From the NCBI GenBank assembly GCA_016716235.1, contig JADJWS010000005.1, forward strand, positions 62,001-126,000: a stretch of DNA of 64,000 nt, in the 5' to 3' direction. The notes beneath the pieces were generated by a model. It saw nothing but the letters and a program-made list of their open reading frames with translations. It searched no databases and was not told the origin of the DNA. The first letter of the stretch is position 1. The number at the start of each line of letters is the position of its first letter. Made by a program: the position numbers and the translations under genes. Source of the DNA: Candidatus Defluviilinea gracilis. Its GTDB lineage: Bacteria; Chloroflexota; Anaerolineae; Anaerolineales; Villigracilaceae. Positions 15,669 to 24,126 of the stretch are shown piece after piece.

Positions 15669-16766
15669 ATGTACTCATTCGACCCGACTGAAGAACAACA
15701 GATGCTCATGGACGCGGTGAAGAAATACGCCGAAAACGATCTGCGTCCCGCCGCGCATGATGCGGAGGAGAGCAACGAACTGCCGAAGAAACTGATCAGC
15801 AAAGGCTGGGAACTTGGACTCTTGCAAGCCTCGATTCCCGAATCCTATGGCGGATTTGGTGAACGCAGTGCAATAACTGGCGCGCTGGCAATCGAAGAGA
15901 TGGCGTTCGGCGACCTGGCTGGCACGCTGGCGGTGATGACTCCGAGTCTGTTTGCGACGCCGATTCTGCTGGCGGGCAGTGAAGAGCAGAAGAAGGAATA
16001 CCTGCCGAAGATCGTTGCGGGCGAGTGGAGTCCGTTCACTGCCGCGTTGATTGAGTATGCTTTTGACTTCGACCCGAACGATTTGAAGACGACAGCGACG
16101 CTTCAGGGCGAGAATTATGTTCTCAACGGCGAGAAGGCGTTTGTCCCGTTTGCGAGGGGAGCCGAATCCATGCTCGTGTACGCGAATCTCGATGGGCAGA
16201 GTCAAGCCTTCATCGTCGGAAAAGAAGCGGCGGGGTTGTCCATCGGCGAGGAGCGCGAGAAGTTGATGAGTCTCAACGCGCTGCCGATGTATCGCGTCAA
16301 GTTGGAGGATGTGAAAGTCCCTGTTGCGAATCGACTCGGCGGCGCGGCGGGTCACGATTTTGATGTCCTGCTCGCTTCGATGCGAATCGCCAATGCCGCG
16401 ACAGCTGTCGGCGTTGCGAATGCCGCGTTTGAATATTCGATGAACTATGCAAAAGAGCGCGAGGCGTTCGGCGTGAAGATCGCGCAGAAGCAAGCCATCG
16501 CGTTCATGCTCGCCGAGATGCGGACGGAGATCGAAGCGATGCGTTTGCTCACGTGGGAAGCCGCGTGGAAGTTGGACCAAAGACGCGAAGGCGCGAGCAA
16601 CGAAGCGTATCTCGCATCCACTGGCGCGGCGGATATGGCGATGATGGTCACCGACCGCGCTGTGCAAATTCTCGGCGGACATGGCTACATCCGCGAACAT
16701 CCTGTTGAGATGTGGATGAGGAATGGACGCGGATTCGCAATGTTCACCGGACTTGCAATCGTATAA
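15669..16766 (+). CDS. Acyl-CoA dehydrogenase-family protein lacking the catalytic glutamate
   Basis: The 365-aa protein has the acyl-CoA dehydrogenase fold, with an N-terminal helical domain (DPTEEQQMLMDAVKKYAE), a middle beta domain and a C-terminal helical domain (ILGGHGYIREHPVEMWMRN). It ends right after RGFAMFTGLAIV, where active family members carry a YEGT motif with the catalytic Glu, so that base is absent. It may be an inactive or regulatory partner of the next gene, as in heteromeric actinobacterial FadE complexes, or use a different base. The start at 15669 follows AGGAAATCC. The gap to the next gene holds an inverted low-complexity spacer. Confidence 0.82.
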   Translation: MYSFDPTEEQQMLMDAVKKYAENDLRPAAHDAEESNELPKKLISKGWELGLLQASIPESYGGFGERSAITGALAIEEMAFGDLAGTLAVMTPSLFATPILLAGSEEQKKEYLPKIVAGEWSPFTAALIEYAFDFDPNDLKTTATLQGENYVLNGEKAFVPFARGAESMLVYANLDGQSQAFIVGKEAAGLSIGEEREKLMSLNALPMYRVKLEDVKVPVANRLGGAAGHDFDVLLASMRIANAATAVGVANAAFEYSMNYAKEREAFGVKIAQKQAIAFMLAEMRTEIEAMRLLTWEAAWKLDQRREGASNEAYLASTGAADMAMMVTDRAVQILGGHGYIREHPVEMWMRNGRGFAMFTGLAIV

Positions 16767-16767
16767 A

Positions 16768-16818
16768 ACTACTTTCCACTTTCTACTCGCCCATGATGGA
16801 AAGTAGAAAGTGGAATCT
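16768..16818. repeat. Inverted spacer of CTTTCCACTTTC type
   Basis: CTACTTTCCACTTTCTAC pairs with the inverse GTAGAAAGTGGA separated by a short loop. A similar unit lies at 20885-20933 in the same operon, between fadN-like and thiolase genes. Confidence 0.7.
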
Positions 16819-16827
16819 GGAGGAATC

Positions 16828-18090
16828 ATGCCAATCGAATTTGAAGCGCCGAAACCAATTACCAACGCGCAGTTTGTGTTGAAAACTGTCGCCGAGGAGA
16901 TGATGCGACCGAAGTCGCGTTACTTCGACGAGCACGAACACGAGATTCCCTGGGACTACATCGAGTTCATGCACTCTGCCATGAAAGCGATGGGCGGAAG
17001 TTCGCTCGCGCCGAAAGAAAATGGAAACGGCAAAGATGCTGAAAAAGAAAAGCGACCGCCGATCGGATATCAATTGATCGCCGCGCAGTTGGAGGCGTTG
17101 TCGTGGGGTGACGTGGGGATGTATCACTGTTTACCAGGCGGCGGACTCGGCGCGGCGGCGGTTCACTCCGCAGGGACGGCTGATCAGCGTGCGAAATTTT
17201 TATCACGCTTCAACGGGGACAAACCCACGTTCGCGGCGATGTGCATCACCGAGGCGGGCGCAGGCTCGGACAATTCCGCCATCCGCACGCGCGCGGTGTT
17301 GGACGAAAAGACCAACGAATGGGTGATCAACGGCGAGAAGATCTTCGTCACTGGCGGCGACAAGTCGTTCACCGAATATGAAAAACTCGGGCGCGGCTTC
17401 ATCGTCGTGTGGGCTTCGATTGATCCCTCGGCGGGGCGGGCAGGGATGCGGGCGTTCGTCGTCGAGGGCGGGACAAAGGGTGTGAAGGTCGTCAAGTTGG
17501 AACACAAGATGGGAATCCGAGTCAGCGACACGGCGGCGATCTCGCTCGTGGACGCAAGAGTCCCATTCGAGAATATTCTTGGAAGTCCCACCGTCGAGAA
17601 GAACATGGCGGGATTCAAAAAGGCGATGGCGACGTTCGATGCGACTCGTCCCCTCGTCGCCGCGACAGGCGTCGGCGTGGCAAGAGCCGCTCTCGATTTC
17701 CTGAAAGAGAAACTCGCCGAGAGCGGAGTCAAAATCCGTTATGGGTTGCCGCGTCAGAAATTGACGTCCATCGAACGGGATGTGATTGACATGGAGATCA
17801 TGCTCAAGTCGTCGTGGCTGATGGTCATCAAGGCGACGTGGATGGCGGACAACAAAAAGCCGAACGCGCTCGAGGCTTCGATGAGCAAGGTGAAGGCAGG
17901 CGATGTGACGACGAAGATCACGCAGAAGGTCGTCGAGATTTTGGGTCCGCTTGGGTACAGCCGCGAGTTCCTCGCCGAGAAGTGGATGCGCGACGCGAAG
18001 ATCACAGATATTTACGAGGGGACGGGGCAGATCAATCGTCTCGTGGTGGCGAGGCAGATATTGGGGTATTCGGGAGCGGAGTTGAGGTGA
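16828..18090 (+). CDS. Acyl-CoA dehydrogenase, catalytically complete
   Basis: The 420-aa FAD enzyme opens the alpha,beta bond of acyl-CoA. The flavin and substrate segments are clear (MCITEAGAGSDNSAIRT, VINGEKIFVTGGDKSF), and the C-terminal DIYEGTGQINRLVVARQILG keeps the catalytic Glu. A hydrophilic insertion near residues 60-75 (rich in K, E, N, G) is unusual and probably a surface loop. A GGAGGAATC site precedes the ATG at 16828; the open frame extends a few codons upstream into the spacer. It is the likely active partner of the truncated paralogue at 15669-16766. Confidence 0.9.
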   Translation: MPIEFEAPKPITNAQFVLKTVAEEMMRPKSRYFDEHEHEIPWDYIEFMHSAMKAMGGSSLAPKENGNGKDAEKEKRPPIGYQLIAAQLEALSWGDVGMYHCLPGGGLGAAAVHSAGTADQRAKFLSRFNGDKPTFAAMCITEAGAGSDNSAIRTRAVLDEKTNEWVINGEKIFVTGGDKSFTEYEKLGRGFIVVWASIDPSAGRAGMRAFVVEGGTKGVKVVKLEHKMGIRVSDTAAISLVDARVPFENILGSPTVEKNMAGFKKAMATFDATRPLVAATGVGVARAALDFLKEKLAESGVKIRYGLPRQKLTSIERDVIDMEIMLKSSWLMVIKATWMADNKKPNALEASMSKVKAGDVTTKITQKVVEILGPLGYSREFLAEKWMRDAKITDIYEGTGQINRLVVARQILGYSGAELR

Positions 18091-18505
18091 GTGGTAATTG
18101 GTAAATAGTAATTGGAGAATTGAGAGAATTGGAGAATTGAGATTAGAGATTGGAGACTTGTGTACTCGGTGGTTGAGCGCAGGCGGTCGAAACCACAGGT
18201 AAGCATACATAATTTCGTTGGATGATTTGTTTTGGTTCGTGTTGTTTGAGCGCAAGCAATCAAAACTCCGAAGGAGTGAAATGATGATAGATTTTCATGA
18301 TACAGGCTCGTCAACCCCGAAGGGGTGTCATAGCGTTCTGTGAAAATTTATATCATCCCTTCGGGATTTGGTGATGTTTTGCTCCATTTCTATAATTCTG
18401 TCATCCCTTCGGGATTGAACGCGTGTAAGGTAAGTTTGGTAATCAAGTTTGTCTTTTGAATAGTGGTGGTCTCGACCACCAAAGCATGATTGAAACGAGG
18501 TGATT
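18091..18505. repeat. Repeat-rich intergenic region with CCGAAGG palindromes
   Basis: No gene is supported here. The left part (about 18095-18160) is a low-complexity string of ATTGGAGAATTGAG-like units. From about 18265 to 18415 there are four short palindromes: CTCCGAAGGAG, ACCCCGAAGGGGT and two copies of ATCCCTTCGGGAT. They lie in pairs in inverted orientation, spaced by AT-rich segments. They may form local hairpins or act as protein binding sites. The fadN-like gene follows with GAGG before its ATG. Confidence 0.6.
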
Positions 18506-20887
18506 ATGAAATATCAAATTCACAAAGCAGTAGTCATCGGCGCGGGGACGATGGGGGCGGCGATTGCGGCGCATTTGGCGAACGCGGGCGTGCCTGTGAC
18601 GTTGCTGGATATTGCCGCAAAAGATGGCGATAAAAACAAGATCGTGAAAGACGGCTGGGATTGTTGCCTCAAAGCCAAACCTGCCAATTTGATGGCGGAC
18701 GAGTTGAAGTCGTTGGTGAAATTGGGGAATCTCGACGACGATTTCGGCGCGGTGGGCGAGGCGGATTGGATCGTTGAGGCGATTGTTGAGAATTTGAAGA
18801 TCAAGCAGGAATTGATGGCTCGCATAGATGAAGTGCGTAAGCCAACGGCGATTGTTTCGACGAACACTTCGGGAATCCCTGTAAATGACATCGCCGAGGG
18901 ACGCTCGAAGGAATTCAAGAAGCATTTTCTTGGGACGCATTTCTTCAACCCGCCGCGCTATTTGAAGTTGCTGGAAGTCATCCCGACAAAAGACACGGAT
19001 AAAGCGGTTGTCGAGTTTATCTCTTGGTTCGCCGAATATCGTTTGGGTAAAGGAATCGTGTTGTGCAAGGACACGCCAAACTTCATCGGCAACCGAGTCG
19101 CTTTTGGAACGGGCGCGTTTGCGCTGGACTTCTTCTTGAAGAACGACTACACCGTAGATGAAGTGGACGCGCTCACGGGTCCGTTGATGGGACGACCGAA
19201 GACGGCGTCCTTCCGCTTGATGGACTTGGTCGGCATTGACGTGTGGGACCTCGTGGGGCGAAATCTTGCGCCGTTGATTCCGCATGACAAGTTGGGGCAG
19301 GAATATCTCAATGCCGAAGCGCCGAACAAGTTGATCTCGACTCTCATCGAGCGCAAGTGGCTTGGGAATAAAACCAAAATTGGTTTCTATAAAGAAGTTC
19401 GCAACTCTGAAGGTAAAAAAGAATTCTGGTCGCTGGACTTGAAGACTCTCGAACACGTCGCGCCGACGAAGCCGAGATTCGAATCGGTCAAAGCGGCGAA
19501 AGATGTCGAGGGATTGGGAGACAGGCTGAAGGTCATGCTTGCGCCGTCCCCGAAGGGGGAAGCGGACGACAAAGCGGCGCAGTTAGTCCGCGCGTTGACG
19601 TATCAAGGTTTCCAGTATGCGTCGTCCATCATCCCCGAAGTTGCCGATACGGTGAAGCCGATTGACGATGCCGTCCGCTGGGGATTCATGCACGAGGCGG
19701 GACCGTTCGAGACGTGGGACATGCTTGGGGTGCGCGAGACAGTCAAACGGATGAAAGAGGCGGGCTATCCTGCGGCGAAGTGGGTCGGCGCGATGTTGAA
19801 GAACGGCGTCGAGTCGTTTTATCAATATAAAAATGGTGAGAAGGTTTCTGTGTATGATGCGGCGAAGGGCAAGTATGTCAAGTTGAAAAAACTTGAAAGC
19901 GTGGTGATGCTGAGAGGCACGAAAGTTGTTTCGCAAAATGCGGGCGCGACGTTGCGCGATATGGGCGATGGCGTGGCGTGTTTGGAATTTCACACGAAGA
20001 TGAACTCGCTCGATGAAGATGTGATGAACATGACGGTCGAGACGTTTGAGCGGCTTGAAAATTTTGACGGGCTGGTGATCGGCAACGAAGGCGAAAATTT
20101 TAGCGCGGGCGCGAATTTATTTATGATGGTCGTCGGCGCGCAACAAGGCATGTGGGATATGCTCGACGGCGCAGTGCGCAAATTGCAAGACATGAACATG
20201 CGGATGCGTTATTCGCCGAAGCCGATCGTCGTTGCGCCTGCGGGGCTTACGCTTGGCGGTGGATGCGAGATCACGATGCACGCCTCGCGCGTGGTTGCCG
20301 CGGCGGAAACCTACATCGGACTCGTCGAACTCGGCGTGGGAGTCATCCCTGCGGGCGCGGGCACGAAAGAAATGCTGCGGCGCATCGTCAACCCTGTGAT
20401 GCGAGTCGAAAATGCCGAGCCGCTCGCCGCGCTGCAAAAAGCGTTTCTGCAAATGGGTCAAGCCAAAGTTGCCACGAGCGCGGAGGAAGCGCGCGGCATG
20501 AATATTCTTTTGCCAGCCGATCGCATCGTGATGAATCGCAGTCATCTGCTCGCCGAAGCGAAGAACGAAGTCCTGCACATGATCGCCGCGGGATATAAAC
20601 CGCCCGCGCCCGAACTCATCTATGTCGCTGGACGCGACGCGCTCGCCGCAATCCGCATCGGCGCGTGGATGTTCAAGGAAGGTCACTACATCACGCAATA
20701 CGATCATCACGTCGCGGGCAAACTCGCCTACGTGATGTGCGGCGGCGAACTCACGCGCGGTCAATGGGTGAGCGAGCAATATATTCTCGATCTCGAACGC
20801 GAAGCGATTCTGTCGCTGTTCGGTGAAGAAAAAACGCAGGCGCGGATGTGGAGTATTTTGCAGACGGGAAAACCACTTAGAAATTAG
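18506..20887 (+). CDS. fadN: 3-hydroxyacyl-CoA dehydrogenase / enoyl-CoA hydratase fusion (FadN type)
   Basis: The 793-aa bifunctional protein has the dehydrogenase half first, as in Bacillus FadN: NAD motif VVIGAGTMGAAIAAHLANAG, then the catalytic HFFNPPRYLKLLEVIP segment near residue 150 and the KDTPNFIGNRV signature. The enoyl-CoA hydratase half starts near residue 465. It keeps FSAGANLFMM (oxyanion loop) and GLVELGVGVIPAGAGTKE with the catalytic Glu. It should hydrate enoyl-CoA and oxidise the hydroxyacyl-CoA. The ATG at 18506 follows a GAGG site; a GTG at 18500 is also in frame. It is followed by thiolase and SCP2. Confidence 0.92.
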   Translation: MKYQIHKAVVIGAGTMGAAIAAHLANAGVPVTLLDIAAKDGDKNKIVKDGWDCCLKAKPANLMADELKSLVKLGNLDDDFGAVGEADWIVEAIVENLKIKQELMARIDEVRKPTAIVSTNTSGIPVNDIAEGRSKEFKKHFLGTHFFNPPRYLKLLEVIPTKDTDKAVVEFISWFAEYRLGKGIVLCKDTPNFIGNRVAFGTGAFALDFFLKNDYTVDEVDALTGPLMGRPKTASFRLMDLVGIDVWDLVGRNLAPLIPHDKLGQEYLNAEAPNKLISTLIERKWLGNKTKIGFYKEVRNSEGKKEFWSLDLKTLEHVAPTKPRFESVKAAKDVEGLGDRLKVMLAPSPKGEADDKAAQLVRALTYQGFQYASSIIPEVADTVKPIDDAVRWGFMHEAGPFETWDMLGVRETVKRMKEAGYPAAKWVGAMLKNGVESFYQYKNGEKVSVYDAAKGKYVKLKKLESVVMLRGTKVVSQNAGATLRDMGDGVACLEFHTKMNSLDEDVMNMTVETFERLENFDGLVIGNEGENFSAGANLFMMVVGAQQGMWDMLDGAVRKLQDMNMRMRYSPKPIVVAPAGLTLGGGCEITMHASRVVAAAETYIGLVELGVGVIPAGAGTKEMLRRIVNPVMRVENAEPLAALQKAFLQMGQAKVATSAEEARGMNILLPADRIVMNRSHLLAEAKNEVLHMIAAGYKPPAPELIYVAGRDALAAIRIGAWMFKEGHYITQYDHHVAGKLAYVMCGGELTRGQWVSEQYILDLEREAILSLFGEEKTQARMWSILQTGKPLRN

Positions 20888-20933
20888 AAAGTGGAAAGTG
20901 GTGGATAGTTTCTACTTTCCACTTTCTACGAAG
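20885..20933. repeat. Inverted spacer GAAAGTGGAAAGTGG / CCACTTTCTAC
   Basis: An imperfect palindrome overlapping the end of the fadN-like gene and ending just before the thiolase ribosome binding site (AAGGAGATTTT). It is nearly the same sequence as the spacer at 16768-16818. Confidence 0.7.
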
Positions 20934-20941
20934 GAGATTTT

Positions 20942-22126
20942 ATGAAAGACGCTGTAATCGTATCCGCCGTTCGGACTCCCGTCGGCAAAGCCAAACGCGG
21001 AGGACTTGCCACGGTTCGTACCGATGAGATGTCTGCCGCGACCATCCAAGCCTTGCTCAAGCGGACGCCGAATCTTGACCCCGCCCAGATCGAGGACGTG
21101 GTTATCGGCTGTGCCTTCCCCGAAGGCGAGCAGGGACTCAACATGGCGCGCATGATCGCCTTACGCGCTGGCTTGCCCGACTCTGTCCCCGCTGAGACGA
21201 TCAATCGTTATTGCGCTTCGGGTGTGCAGTCCATTGCGCATGTGGCGTATGCGATTCAATCGGGACAGATCGAAGTCGGCATCGCGGGCGGAGCAGAGTC
21301 CATGACGATGGTGCCGATGGCGGGATTCAAGTTCTCGCCGAATCCATATTTCGCACAAGACCTGCCGCAGTACTACACCAATATGGGACTCACGGCAGAG
21401 AATGTCTCGGTCAAGTACGGAGTCAGCCGCGAAGACCAGGACGAGTTTTCGTTGAAGAGCAATCAGAAAGCGGCGAAGGCTGTCAACTCTGGATTGTTCG
21501 ATCCCGAACTCGTGCCGCTGGATGTTGAAATCACGGAACTCGATGGGAATGAAAAACCCGTCAAAAAGAATTTCACCGTGAAGCGCGACGAAGGTCCGCG
21601 CGCGGATACGAGCATGGAAGCGTTATCCAAACTCAAGCCTGTATTCAAAGAAGATGGAGTCGTCACTGCGGGCAACTCGTCGCAAATGTCCGACGGCGCG
21701 GCGGCGGTGATGGTCATGTCTGCGGAGAAGGCAAACGCGCTTGGACTCAAGCCGTTGGTGCGATTCGTCTCGTTCGCCGTTGGAGGCGTCCCGCCTGAAT
21801 TGATGGGGATCGGTCCCATCGTGGCGATACCGAAAACGTTGAAACTCGCGGGGCTGACGCTGAACGATATTGACCTGATAGAATTGAACGAAGCCTTCGC
21901 CGCGCAGTCGCTGGCGATCATCCGCACGTTGGAGATTGACGAGAGCAAGGTCAACGTCAACGGCGGCGCGATTGCGCTGGGACATCCGCTGGGATGCACA
22001 GGCTCGAAACTCACCACGCAACTCATCTACGAAATGGCTCGCCGCAAATCCAAGTATGGTATGGTGACCATGTGCATCGGCGGCGGCATGGGCGCGGCGG
22101 CGGTGTTTGAGAACCTTCAGAACTGA
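20942..22126 (+). CDS. Acetyl-CoA acyltransferase (thiolase)
   Basis: The 394-aa protein is a thiolase completing beta-oxidation by cleaving 3-ketoacyl-CoA. It has the nucleophilic cysteine in NRYCASGVQSIA near residue 90, the histidine in GGAIALGHPLGCTGSKL near residue 345, and CIGGGMGAAAVFE at the C terminus. The N-terminal VSAVRTPVGKAKRGG is the usual thiolase start. It is the fifth gene of the TetR-led cluster after the dehydrogenase/hydratase fusion, with a strong AAGGAGA ribosome binding site. Reversal towards acetoacetyl-CoA synthesis is less likely in this context. Confidence 0.93.
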   Translation: MKDAVIVSAVRTPVGKAKRGGLATVRTDEMSAATIQALLKRTPNLDPAQIEDVVIGCAFPEGEQGLNMARMIALRAGLPDSVPAETINRYCASGVQSIAHVAYAIQSGQIEVGIAGGAESMTMVPMAGFKFSPNPYFAQDLPQYYTNMGLTAENVSVKYGVSREDQDEFSLKSNQKAAKAVNSGLFDPELVPLDVEITELDGNEKPVKKNFTVKRDEGPRADTSMEALSKLKPVFKEDGVVTAGNSSQMSDGAAAVMVMSAEKANALGLKPLVRFVSFAVGGVPPELMGIGPIVAIPKTLKLAGLTLNDIDLIELNEAFAAQSLAIIRTLEIDESKVNVNGGAIALGHPLGCTGSKLTTQLIYEMARRKSKYGMVTMCIGGGMGAAAVFENLQN

Positions 22127-22129
22127 GTC

Positions 22130-22215
22130 GAATGTCAAAGGTCGAAGGCCGCCGACTTTTGACTTTCGACCTTTGATCACTGAACTAATAAACTAACCAA
22201 CTACCAAACTAGGAG
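22130..22215. repeat. Low-complexity inverted and direct spacer
   Basis: GTCAAAGGTCGAAGGC is followed by its approximate inverse (GACTTTCGACCTTTG), then a string of ACTAA-type units (CTAATAAACTAACCAACTACC) that ends in GGAGACT, the ribosome binding site of the SCP2 gene. Confidence 0.6.
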
Positions 22216-22223
22216 ACTAAACA

Positions 22224-22553
22224 ATGCCCCTCACCGTATCACAACTCATGGAAAAAATGCCTGGCGCGTTCCTGCCTGAAAAGGCACAGGGCGTGAATGC
22301 CACCATCCACTTCAAATTCACAGGCGCGGAAGCAGGCGACTGGAACGCGAAGATCGCCGATGGGAAGTGCGACGTGGCGCAAGGCGCTCCCAGCGGCGCG
22401 GCGACGATGACGCTCACCGCCGACTCGGAAGATTACGTCAAACTCTTCACAGGCGAATTGGATGGCATGCAAGCCTTCATGCAGGGAAAGTTGAAATTAG
22501 GCGGCGATTTGAACCTGGCGATGAAGTTGATGCATATGTTCAAGATCAAGTAA
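22224..22553 (+). CDS. SCP2 sterol-binding domain protein
   Basis: A 109-aa stand-alone SCP2 domain (residues 5-105). It has the family's alternating strands (NATIHFKFTGAEAGDWNAKIADGKCDV) and amphipathic C-terminal helix (DLNLAMKLMHMFKIK). SCP2 proteins bind lipids or acyl-CoA, and here it probably delivers acyl-CoA substrates to the beta-oxidation enzymes encoded upstream. It is the last gene of the cluster and is followed by a rho-independent terminator. Confidence 0.9.
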   Translation: MPLTVSQLMEKMPGAFLPEKAQGVNATIHFKFTGAEAGDWNAKIADGKCDVAQGAPSGAATMTLTADSEDYVKLFTGELDGMQAFMQGKLKLGGDLNLAMKLMHMFKIK

Positions 22554-22568
22554 AGATTTTCAGAATCA

Positions 22569-22599
22569 AAAAAAGACATCCGCGAAAGGATGTCTTTTT
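22569..22599 (+). terminator. Rho-independent terminator of the beta-oxidation cluster
   Basis: Stem AAAAGACATCC / GGATGTCTTTT with a GCGAA-type loop, then a T-run, 15 bp after the SCP2 stop. It defines the end of the operon. Confidence 0.85.
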
Positions 22600-22754
22600 G
22601 GTTTATGTTTACCGGGCTATTTCATAACCTACCTGCCTGACAGTTTCAAAATGGGACGCTGACACTTGCGCCGAGCGCCAGTGCGGCGTGAACGCTGAAA
22701 ACGCTGATTCTGATGGACCTTGTAGGGTTCGTAAAAATATAAATTCCTTGTTGA

Positions 22755-22812
22755 GATGCAGTTCGATTTGCTTGGCAAATCGTGCATCCCGCTCGCAGTG
22801 CAACTGCGAGCG
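22755..22812. repeat. Two adjacent hairpins in a gene-free region
   Basis: GATGCA-CGATTTGC-TTG-GCAAATCG-TGCATC forms one hairpin and GCTCGCAGT-GCA-ACTGCGAGC a second. They lie in the 646-base gap 22554-23199, which otherwise holds only CAGCGT-type and CTTTGCGG-type repeats; no gene was seen in it. Confidence 0.6.
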
Positions 22813-22952
22813 AGCAAAAACGCGGGAAGTTATTAATTTACAGACCCTTAGATGGGTTTCACAAAAATCTGCGTCGATCAGCGTTTTTCTGCGTCCAAAA
22901 AAACAAACTGTCAGGTGGCTAGTTCATAACAAAGGAAAGACATTTTCTTTTC

Positions 22953-23076
22953 TCTCTACCGTACATCTGCACCGCTAAGTGTCGCCATGGCGCCATGCGA
23001 CACCCGCAAAGAACGCTTTTTAACTTGGCGGCCTTAGCGTGCTTTGCGGTAAAAGTCTTCTCATGTACGGTAGAGA
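22953..23076. repeat. MITE-like 124-bp unit with 14-bp inverted ends
   Basis: TCTCTACCGTACAT (22953-22966) and ATGTACGGTAGAGA (23063-23076) are perfect inverted repeats. Inside is the near-perfect palindrome at 22979-23003 (GTGTCGC ... GCGACAC). Flanks are not obviously duplicated, so a mobile origin is uncertain. Confidence 0.45.
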
Positions 23077-23199
23077 ATTTCTTTTTAGATAATCCGCCCT
23101 CTCGGTAGGTTTCCTCATTCGATTTGCTTTTCAAAACCACCTTCTTGCGGAGGTAAACTTCCGAGCTGATCCTGCGTCTATGCAAACGAGGAAAAATCC

Positions 23200-24039
23200 A
23201 TGACCAAAAATATTCTAGCAGTGCTAGCCCACCCCGATGATGAAACCTTCGGTTTGGGCGGCACGTTGGCTCTGTATCACCGAAAAGGAGTTGACACATA
23301 TTATGTCTGCGCCACGCGCGGCGAGGTCGGCGCGGCGGATGAAGAATTCATGAAAGGCTTCAAAGACACCGCTGAAATGCGTACCGATGAACTGATGCGC
23401 GCCGCGAAAATTCTCGGATTGAAAGAAGTGTTCTTTCTAGGCTACCGCGATTCGGGGATGCCCGGCTCGGAAGATAACAAGCATCCCAACGCGCAAGTTG
23501 CGCATTCGATCGACGAAGTGGCGGGACGCGTTGTGAAATACATCCGCGAACTTAAGCCCGAAGTTGTCATCACATTCGATCCCATTGGCGGGTACAAACA
23601 TCCCGACCACATTCACATCCAACGCGCCACAACGCTTGCCTTCGAAAAAGCAAACGACGCGTCTTTCCACCCTGAGGCTGGGGCGCCCTTCAAACCAAGC
23701 GCGCTCTACTACCATGTCTTTCCGAAATGGCTTCTCAAATGGTCAGCGCGTTTGATGCCGTTACTTGGAAAAGACCCTCGCAAGTGGGGTCGCAACAAGG
23801 ATATTGACCTGACGGAGTTGATCGTTGATTTTCCTGTCCATGCCCGGATCAATATTCGTTCGGTGACAGACATCAAGCGCGAAGCGAGCGAGCAACACGC
23901 CTCGCAGGGTGGACGTCAGATGCGCCGCGGATTGTTCGGCATCCTTTCGCGCATCCTCGGAGAACATGACGATTACATGCGGGCATATCCTCCTGTAGAG
24001 GGGAAGTTTCGCGTAAAAAACGACCTGTTTGAACTGTAA
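23200..24039 (+). CDS. PIG-L/LmbE-family deacetylase
   Basis: The 279-aa protein has the zinc-binding AHPDDE motif at residues 10-15 and a later HPDHIHIQ segment near residue 145 that provides the third metal ligand. This is typical of the GlcNAc-PI de-N-acetylase/LmbE family. Such enzymes remove N-acetyl groups from amino sugars or bacillithiol/mycothiol precursors. The substrate here is unknown. It stands alone between a repeat-rich gap and a terminator, with GAGGAAAAATCC before the ATG. Confidence 0.88.
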   Translation: MTKNILAVLAHPDDETFGLGGTLALYHRKGVDTYYVCATRGEVGAADEEFMKGFKDTAEMRTDELMRAAKILGLKEVFFLGYRDSGMPGSEDNKHPNAQVAHSIDEVAGRVVKYIRELKPEVVITFDPIGGYKHPDHIHIQRATTLAFEKANDASFHPEAGAPFKPSALYYHVFPKWLLKWSARLMPLLGKDPRKWGRNKDIDLTELIVDFPVHARINIRSVTDIKREASEQHASQGGRQMRRGLFGILSRILGEHDDYMRAYPPVEGKFRVKNDLFEL

Positions 24040-24048
24040 AAAAGATGC

Positions 24049-24079
24049 AAAGCGGCTGGAACATTTCCAGCCGCTTTTT
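24049..24079 (+). terminator. Rho-independent terminator of the deacetylase gene
   Basis: Stem AAAGCGGCTGGAA / TTCCAGCCGCTTT around a 3-base loop and followed by TTTC. It begins 9 bases after the stop codon. Confidence 0.85.
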
Positions 24080-24126
24080 CGTTCCACGAAAGGCGCTTCA
24101 AGGCGTGTTAGAATCGATTAAATCCT

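Noticed and set aside
16810..16827. Upstream in-frame codons of the second acyl-CoA dehydrogenase
   Set aside because: They lie in the repeat spacer before the GGAGGAATC site, so the ATG at 16828 is preferred.
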